A stretch of 11,151 nucleotides of DNA, from positions 1 through 11,151 of the forward strand of contig JAURLR010000388.1 in NCBI GenBank assembly GCA_030831135.1. The letters run 5' to 3'. The stretch comes from Alphaproteobacteria bacterium. Its GTDB lineage: Bacteria > Pseudomonadota > Alphaproteobacteria > UBA6615. Of the stretch, positions 6,266 through 11,151 are shown one piece after another. Both the position numbers and the translations under genes were made by a program. The notes below the pieces were generated by a model. That model had not been told where the DNA came from and did no database searches. It saw nothing but the letters and a program-made list of their open reading frames with translations. Numbering within the stretch: the stretch's first letter is position 1; the number at the start of each line of letters is the position of its first letter.

Positions 6266-7480
6266 TCATTGCCCCGATCCTAGCATGACCTCGAATCGCG
6301 CCAGCGCCCGGTCAGGTTCACGCTGGATGACGAGCTGCCCGACATGGCGTGCGGCGTCGTCGAGCGCCGGGCGCAACGGGCCTTCGAGAAAATCCGCCAG
6401 CGCCGGCGCCACGGCAAGGCGGTAGCCCCCCGCCGGTGTGGCGGCTGCCGTGCGGATCACCGCCCGCAAGGCAGATACGGCAACGGCCTCCACCGACGGC
6501 TGGGGATCGCGCATGGGCGCATGCATGCGTTCGGCCAAAGTCGGCCCGATCCGGGTGCGTGTCACCTCTATCAGGCCCAGATTGGTCATCCCCAGCACGT
6601 GACACGCGCCGGGATCCCCCTTGAGGGTTTCGCGCAGGCGCACCAGCACCCGGTTGCGATCATCCCCCGAGCCCATCTTCAGGGCATCGATCACGATGGC
6701 GCCGGCAATATTGCGCAGGCGGAGCTGGCGGGCGATTTCGGGCATGGCCTTGGCGTTGACGTCGCGCGGCGTGCGATCGGCCTTGCCCACCTCACCGGCA
6801 GAATTGATGTCGATGACGCACAGGGCCTCGGCCTGGTCGAAGACCAGTTCGGCACCACCGGGCAGCACCACCTTGCGGGCGAGTGCGGCCTCGATGGCGT
6901 CTTCCACACCCTGTTCCTCGAACAGACCCAGCTTGTCCCGCTCGATACGGTCGGTCAGTTCGGGCCAGTGGGCCGCACACCATGTGCGGGCCTGGTTCTG
7001 GGTGGAGGCATCGCTGCACACGACGACCGAAATCCGGTCATTGGAGAAGCGTTCGAGAATATGCGAGACCGGATCGGCCGGTGCCACCAGAACAGCGGGG
7101 ACGGGTCCGCCCGAACCACGCTCGGCAGCCGCGATACGGACCACGCGGGGGCCTTTGCCCGCAAACCCGTCGGCCACGACCTGCACATCGATCTGTGCGC
7201 CTTCATGGATCATTTCTGCAATCCGGGCGCGGCGTGCTTTCTGTTCCCCGGGGATGGAAGCATCGCGGGCGCGCAGGAACGCATCCTGACCCGTTCCGAT
7301 ATCCACAAAGGCACCATTGATGCCCGGATCCACACGCCGGACACGCCCGCGATAGGACGCACCCATGAGGCTGGGCTGGGAAACACGGTGATGCACCACG
7401 TCCCAGACCGCACCGTTGCGGATCAGCGCCCCACGGACTTCGCCGGGGCTGGCTTCGATCAGGATCGCGGCGCCCTTCAT
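6266..7480 (-). CDS. rng: Ribonuclease E/G family protein (short, RNase G-like)
   Basis: This 404-residue endoribonuclease has an N-terminal S1-type region (about residues 38-118, RGRV..VDPGINGAFVDIG) and the DNase-I-like catalytic domain. The catalytic aspartates are Asp224 in VIDINSAG and Asp265 in IVIDALKMG, with Asn226 conserved and EIARQLRLRNIAG between. The zinc-link CPxCxG of E. coli RNase E/G is absent: TRTRIGPTLAERM is followed directly by other sequence. The C-terminal scaffold of RNase E is also absent, as usual for this short alphaproteobacterial type. The start overlaps the maf stop by 4 bases (ATGA), which indicates translational coupling. It cleaves structured single-stranded RNA such as rRNA precursors (family knowledge); whether it is called rng or a separate paralog varies. 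Confidence 0.9.
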   Translation of the reverse strand: MKGAAILIEASPGEVRGALIRNGAVWDVVHHRVSQPSLMGASYRGRVRRVDPGINGAFVDIGTGQDAFLRARDASIPGEQKARRARIAEMIHEGAQIDVQVVADGFAGKGPRVVRIAAAERGSGGPVPAVLVAPADPVSHILERFSNDRISVVVCSDASTQNQARTWCAAHWPELTDRIERDKLGLFEEQGVEDAIEAALARKVVLPGGAELVFDQAEALCVIDINSAGEVGKADRTPRDVNAKAMPEIARQLRLRNIAGAIVIDALKMGSGDDRNRVLVRLRETLKGDPGACHVLGMTNLGLIEVTRTRIGPTLAERMHAPMRDPQPSVEAVAVSALRAVIRTAAATPAGGYRLAVAPALADFLEGPLRPALDDAARHVGQLVIQREPDRALARFEVMLGSGQ

Positions 7481-8073
7481 GATGCCCCACCCGATGTTGC
7501 GCCGCGATAGCCCAGCCCGGTGAGCATCGCGCCCGCCATGGCGAGATCAAGCCCCACGACATTGGTGTAGGAACCGCTGATCGCGGGAATGAAGGCGGAT
7601 GCATGGCCCTGAATGGCGTAGCCGCCAGCCTTGCCCTCCCATTCCCCTATATCCAGATAGCTGGTAATTTCGGCCTCCGTCAGGCGTTTGAATCGTACGA
7701 TTGTCGTGGACAGGCGATCCGAGACCCGGCCATCAGGCGCCACGACAGATATGCCGCCCAGCACCCGATGACGCCGGCCCGAAAGCAGCTTGAGGAAACG
7801 TCGCGCCGCATCGACCGAATCCGGCTTGCCGAGTGGTCGGCGGCCAACAGCCACGACCGTATCGGCCGCCAGCACATAAGCATCGCGATGCTGTGTCGCC
7901 ACCGCACGTGCCTTTTCCATGGCCAGACGCTGTGCGGTCTGCGCGGGCAGCTCGTCGGTCCGGGGAATTTCTTCAATGTCTGCCGGAACGACGGCATCGG
8001 GGCGCAGCCCGATCTGCGTCAGCAGATCAAGCCGACGCGGCGAGGCCGAAGCCAGAACAAGGCGCGCGCTCAA
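7477..8073 (-). CDS. maf: Maf family nucleotide pyrophosphatase (YhdE-like dTTP/UTP pyrophosphatase)
   Basis: Maf proteins hydrolyse non-canonical or excess nucleoside triphosphates to monophosphates and act as house-cleaning enzymes. The N-terminal LASASPRR loop, catalytic Asp71 in AADTVV, LGKP, and the WEGKAGGYAIQG motif are all present; the last is typical of the YhdE (dTTP/UTP) branch rather than YceF. I choose a TTG start at 8073, because GGGGG lies 6 bases before it and the protein then begins two residues before the conserved RLVLASASPRR; this gives 198 residues, the usual length. ATG at 8127 would add a non-family extension. It overlaps the RNase E/G gene by 4 bases and follows infA by 111 bases. 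Confidence 0.92.
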   Translation of the reverse strand: MSARLVLASASPRRLDLLTQIGLRPDAVVPADIEEIPRTDELPAQTAQRLAMEKARAVATQHRDAYVLAADTVVAVGRRPLGKPDSVDAARRFLKLLSGRRHRVLGGISVVAPDGRVSDRLSTTIVRFKRLTEAEITSYLDIGEWEGKAGGYAIQGHASAFIPAISGSYTNVVGLDLAMAGAMLTGLGYRGATSGGAS

Positions 8074-8184
8074 GGACGGCCCCCATGATTGGAAGTTCGA
8101 TTGATTACACCCATCCGGGGATCGCATGGCGCGCGATGACACGGCGGGCAATGGGACTGCAAAAGGTCGTCGCCGACCACGCCG

Positions 8185-8403
8185 CTACTTGAAGCGGAAT
8201 GTGATGCGCCCCTTGCTCAAATCATAAGGGGTCATCTCGACATTCACTTTGTCGCCCGCCAGCACGCGGATGCGATGCTTGCGCATCTTTCCGGCGGTGT
8301 GCGCAAGGACTTCGTGGCCGTTGTCGAGTTCCACACGGAACATCGCGTTCGGAAGGATTTCCGTCACGGTACCGGAAAATTCAAGCAGGTCTTCTTTGGC
8401 CAT
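8185..8403 (-). CDS. infA: Translation initiation factor IF-1
   Basis: IF-1 binds the ribosomal A site with IF-2 and IF-3 during initiation. The 72-residue protein is the exact normal length and is one OB fold; the segments [24 protein letters not shown] and [17 protein letters not shown] are essentially invariant across bacteria. The ATG at 8403 has no strong ribosome site. A 112-base gap (8404-8515) separates it from the phosphatase gene upstream and could contain its own promoter, but I see no clear hexamer pair. Confidence 0.98.
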   Translation of the reverse strand: MAKEDLLEFSGTVTEILPNAMFRVELDNGHEVLAHTAGKMRKHRIRVLAGDKVNVEMTPYDLSKGRITFRFK

Positions 8404-8515
8404 TCACTTCGTCGCGTTGTTGAATTGGGACCCGCATAAGAACGGGATGCCGCAAGCAACCCGAAAACCCGGTGAAACTCAAGCGTTTTCCCAAGATGTC
8501 GGTGATTTACACAAT

Positions 8516-8962
8516 TCAGGCATGCCGCTCGGGCGCGGGAAAGCGTGTCCGGATGCGCTCGAACAGCGTATCGCGCACGTCCCGATAGGCCTGAAGCTGC
8601 ACCTCGCGCGATCCTGCCATGTCCGCAGGATGGGGGGTCGGCCAGTACTCGACCTCGCAGGCCTGGGTTCGTGTCAGCTCCACCGCGCGATGCTGGGCCT
8701 GGGGTGTGAAGGTCACGATCAGGTCCACCGACATGTCCGCCAGATCCTCGAATGTCTTGGGCAGATGGCGCGAGATATCCAGGCCGATCTCCTGCATCGC
8801 GGCAATGGCAAAGCCGTCCGGCTCCGCGCCGTTGAGCTGGACCCCCGCGCTGTCCACATAGACCCGGTGGCCGACCAGATGCTTCATGATCGCCTCGGCC
8901 ATGGGCGAGCGGATCGTATTGCGATCGCAGGCAAACAGAACACTTCCCGGCAAGCTCCCCAT
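8516..8962 (-). CDS. Low-molecular-weight protein tyrosine phosphatase family protein
   Basis: The P-loop signature C-X5-R-S is complete: Cys12, Arg18, Ser19 in ACDRNTIRSPMAEA, at the N-terminus as in LMW-PTPases and arsenate reductases of that fold. Length 148 is normal. The general-acid loop, usually containing a D-P pair, reads WPTPHPADM, with His111 where aspartate is expected; Asp114 lies nearby. A one-base change GAT to CAT would explain this, in a run of six C. Start ATG 8962 follows the UPF0262 stop by 1 base, so the genes are coupled. Members in this operon of Alphaproteobacteria are usually annotated only as phosphatases; the substrate is unknown. Confidence 0.85.
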   Translation of the reverse strand: MGSLPGSVLFACDRNTIRSPMAEAIMKHLVGHRVYVDSAGVQLNGAEPDGFAIAAMQEIGLDISRHLPKTFEDLADMSVDLIVTFTPQAQHRAVELTRTQACEVEYWPTPHPADMAGSREVQLQAYRDVRDTLFERIRTRFPAPERHA

Positions 8963-8963
8963 G

Positions 8964-9455
8964 TCAGGCCCGGATATGCAAGGCGCAGATCAGGGTGAAC
9001 AAACGGCGCGCGGTAGCGTGGTCGATCTCGATCCGCCCCGAGAGAAGCTCACGCAGCCGGTCCGAGCCTTCATTGTGCAGGCCCCGGCGGCCCATATCGA
9101 TGGCTTCGATCTGGGCGGGCGAAGACGACCGGATCGCCTCGTAATAGCTCTCGCAGATCGTGAAATAATCCTTGATCGTTTTCCGGAACGGCGTCAGCGG
9201 CAAGGGCAATGTGCCGATGGATTCGCCCGACGCGGACGAGATATCAAAGACGAGCTGGCGCCCCTGAACCCGCAGGATCAGCGCATAGGGACCGGCTTTC
9301 GCGCTGGTGAAATGCGCGGGATCGGGAGCGAAGGAATTGGCATCGGTCAGGTCGTAGATGGCAACCTGGATTTCCCGTTCGACATCGGGGTGATAGCGGA
9401 CCACCCCGGGGTTGTCGATTTCCACATGCGCGATGCGGTCGTTATCGCCGCTCAT
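8964..9455 (-). CDS. UPF0262 family protein
   Basis: A conserved alphaproteobacterial protein of unknown function (UPF0262/COG5328). It has 163 residues here. Family features are HPDVEREIQVAIYDLTDANSF near the start, LVFDI and TPFRKTIKDYFTICESYYEAIR in the middle, and a C-terminal segment DMGRRGLHNEGSDRL...RLFTLICALH. No membrane span or signal peptide. Of two adjacent ATGs (9458 and 9455) the second is preferred because GAGG is 6 bases before it. The start overlaps the hisD stop by 14 bases, and its stop is 1 base from the phosphatase start. Position between hisD and the phosphatase is the usual place. Nothing in the sequence gives its function. Confidence 0.9.
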   Translation of the reverse strand: MSGDNDRIAHVEIDNPGVVRYHPDVEREIQVAIYDLTDANSFAPDPAHFTSAKAGPYALILRVQGRQLVFDISSASGESIGTLPLPLTPFRKTIKDYFTICESYYEAIRSSSPAQIEAIDMGRRGLHNEGSDRLRELLSGRIEIDHATARRLFTLICALHIRA

Positions 9456-10752
9456 CATCCGCCTCGGCGACGCGCAGCTCGACCGCACGGGCATGCGCTT
9501 CGAGGCCTTCGGCGCGGGCTAGCGTCATCGCCGGACCCGCGAGTTTTGCAAAGCTCTGCGCGCTGGCCGAAAACATCGAACTCCGTTTCATGAAGTCGAG
9601 AACCCCCAGACCGGACGAAAACCGCGCCGTGCGCGCCGTTGGCAGGACGTGGTTGGGCCCTGCCAGATAGTCACCGAGCACTTCGGGCGCATACGCCCCC
9701 AGGAACATCGCCCCGGCATTACGGATCCGCACGGCCAGTGCTTCGGCACCCGGCGTCACGAGTTCGAGATGTTCGGGTGCAATCCGGTCGATCAAAGGCA
9801 GGGCTGATTCCATGTTTGCCACTATCAGGATGGCTCCGAAACGTTCCCAGCTCTCGGTTGCGATCTCACGGCGCGGAAGTGTCTCAAGTTGCCGTGTGAC
9901 CGCCGCGCTGACGGCATCTGCAAATCCGTCATCGTCGGTCATCAGGATCGACTGGGCGACGCGGTCATGCTCGGCCTGGCTCAACAGGTCGGCTGCGATC
10001 CATTCCGGATTGGCCCCGGCTTCCGAGACCACGAGGATCTCCGAAGGACCCGCGATCATGTCGATGCCGACGACGCCGAAGACCTGCCGCTTGGCTTCCG
10101 CCACATAGGCATTGCCCGGGCCGACGATCTTGTCGACCGGCGCAATCGTATCTGTGCCATAGGCCAGTGCGGCAACCGCCTGGGCCCCGCCGACACGATA
10201 GACTTCGTCCACCCCGGCAATATCGGCGGCCGCCAGCACCAGCGGATTGAGCACACCATCGGGGGACGGTACCACCATCACCAATCGTTCGACCCCGGCA
10301 ACGCGGGCCGGGACGGCATTCATCAGAACCGAAGACGGATAGGCCGCCGTACCGCCGGGCACGTAAAGGCCGGCCGCCGAGACGGCGCGCCATGTGCTGC
10401 CCAGCCGGATTCCGGTGTCATCCACATAGTCGAAATCTTCGGGCTTCTGGCGTTCGTGATAGGCGATGATCCGTGCCCGCGCCATCTCCAGCGCGGCAAC
10501 GGCGTCCGGATCGCACAGCGCGCGTGCGGCGGCTATTTCTTCCGGGCTGACACGCAGTTGGTCCGCCGTCAGTTCAAGCCGGTCGAATTTCGCCGTCAGG
10601 GCGATCAGCGCCGCGTCACCCTCGGACTTGACCTGCGCCACAATGGCCGCGACATCATCGCGGACATCCACACCGGCCTCCCGGCGCGCGTCCAGTAAGT
10701 CCTCGAATGCCTGTGCGAAACCGTCCTGACCGGCGTCCAGCCTAAGCGGCAT
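9442..10752 (-). CDS. hisD: Histidinol dehydrogenase
   Basis: This enzyme makes the last two steps of histidine synthesis, oxidising L-histidinol to L-histidine with two NAD+. It has 436 residues from ATG 10752. The expected zinc ligands are present: Gln259 and His262 (SQAEHD), Asp361 ([10 protein letters not shown]) and His420 (EGLEAH). The catalytic pair is Glu327-His328 (APEHLE). The NAD-binding and GPGNAYV segments are intact. An upstream in-frame codon at 10773 is less likely. The start overlaps the hisG stop by 11 bases, and the stop overlaps the next gene by 14 bases, so the region is a tight operon. Confidence 0.98.
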   Translation of the reverse strand: MPLRLDAGQDGFAQAFEDLLDARREAGVDVRDDVAAIVAQVKSEGDAALIALTAKFDRLELTADQLRVSPEEIAAARALCDPDAVAALEMARARIIAYHERQKPEDFDYVDDTGIRLGSTWRAVSAAGLYVPGGTAAYPSSVLMNAVPARVAGVERLVMVVPSPDGVLNPLVLAAADIAGVDEVYRVGGAQAVAALAYGTDTIAPVDKIVGPGNAYVAEAKRQVFGVVGIDMIAGPSEILVVSEAGANPEWIAADLLSQAEHDRVAQSILMTDDDGFADAVSAAVTRQLETLPRREIATESWERFGAILIVANMESALPLIDRIAPEHLELVTPGAEALAVRIRNAGAMFLGAYAPEVLGDYLAGPNHVLPTARTARFSSGLGVLDFMKRSSMFSASAQSFAKLAGPAMTLARAEGLEAHARAVELRVAEADDERR

Positions 10753-11151
10753 CGCGCCCGCCCTCGAGTGCATCGCGAATACGGTCGATCCAGCCCGTCA
10801 GCGTGCCCGCACGGGTCTTCAGCGCCGCGCGGTTCACCACCAGACGCGAGCTGATCTCCATGATCTTCTCGATCTCCACAAGCCCGTTCGCCTTGAGCGT
10901 CCCCCCGGTCGAGACCAGATCGACGATCTGGCGACACAGCCCCAGGGTCGGCGCAAGTTCCATCGCACCATTGAGCTTGATGCATTCGGCCTGAACGCCG
11001 CGACGGGCAAAATGCTTCTGGGTCAGGTTCGGATATTTGGTGGCAACGCGGACATGGCTCCAGCGCGCGGGATTGTCGACCGCGTCATCCGATTGCAGGG
11101 CGGCCACCGACAAACGGCATTTGCCGATACCCAGATCAAGCGGCGCATAGA
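10742..11151 (-). CDS. hisG: ATP phosphoribosyltransferase, short form (C-terminal part; begins beyond the right edge)
   Basis: HisG makes the first committed step of histidine synthesis, joining ATP and PRPP. About 135 residues are visible, open to the right edge. Key segments are [13 protein letters not shown], the [12 protein letters not shown] strand and loop, the PRPP-binding [15 protein letters not shown], and NRAALK near the end. The protein stops at EGGRDAA with no additional regulatory C-terminal domain, so this is the short HisG_S type, which in other bacteria works with HisZ; no hisZ is in this window. The stop lies 11 bases inside hisD. Confidence 0.95.
   Translation of the reverse strand, partial: YAPLDLGIGKCRLSVAALQSDDAVDNPARWSHVRVATKYPNLTQKHFARRGVQAECIKLNGAMELAPTLGLCRQIVDLVSTGGTLKANGLVEIEKIMEISSRLVVNRAALKTRAGTLTGWIDRIRDALEGGRDAA

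Noticed and set aside
6344..7510. Long plus-strand open frame of 388 codons
   Set aside because: It is antisense to the RNase E/G gene, whose catalytic motifs are clear; long shadow frames are common opposite high-GC genes.
8074..8151. Longer N-terminus for Maf (from 8151 or ATG 8127)
   Set aside because: The extension does not resemble Maf proteins; the TTG at 8073 has a GGGGG site at good spacing and gives the normal length.
9889..10698. Plus-strand open frame of 269 codons
   Set aside because: It is antisense to hisD, which has all its metal and catalytic residues; the frame has no recognisable protein features.
1..11151. CRISPR array, insertion sequence or replication origin
   Set aside because: No regularly spaced repeats, transposase frame, terminal inverted repeats or clustered DnaA-like boxes were seen.

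Overview
The window looks like a high-GC alphaproteobacterial chromosome. The main evidence is the right-hand block, read on the minus strand: hisG (short form), hisD, a UPF0262 gene, a low-molecular-weight phosphatase gene, infA, maf, an RNase E/G gene, yacG and tRNA-Phe. From general knowledge this order is characteristic of Alphaproteobacteria, Rhodospirillales-like genomes included. I cannot name a genus or species.

Layout. 1-757 (minus) is the N-terminal part of a TAXI-type TRAP transporter receptor with a signal peptide; it runs off the left edge. It diverges from a TauD/TfdA-type Fe(II)/2-oxoglutarate dioxygenase (1016-2050, plus). A hairpin separates the dioxygenase from a convergent 83-residue orphan (2116-2367, minus). 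Next is an FrsA/DPH-hydrolase-like alpha/beta hydrolase (2569-3639, minus). From 3640 to 5918 the DNA is accessory. It holds an HNH-nuclease gene broken by one in-frame TAA, a second degenerate copy of the hydrolase leader and start codon, a 38-base copy of the tRNA-Phe 3' end, a weak plus-strand ORF, and a two-gene unit (short GNAT acetyltransferase plus a 61-residue protein) ahead of the intact tRNA-Phe. 5919-11151 is the conserved core block, tightly packed with overlapping genes.

How the parts fit. The TAXI receptor and dioxygenase share a divergent control region and may form an uptake-plus-oxidation pair for an organic acid; the substrate cannot be read from sequence. The core block serves histidine synthesis (HisG and HisD), translation initiation (IF-1), nucleotide sanitation (Maf), RNA processing (RNase E/G) and gyrase control (YacG).

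The most interesting part is 3637-5954. Two adjacent segments of about 1.1 kb are each bracketed by direct repeats: the hydrolase leader copies at 3637-3705 and 4778-4847, and the tRNA-Phe 3'-end copies at 4843-4880 and 5917-5954. The inner repeats abut, which suggests a worn integration hotspot at tRNA-Phe. No integrase is visible. I found no convincing wholly new system; the best leads are this repeat architecture, the interrupted HNH gene and the small cargo operon.
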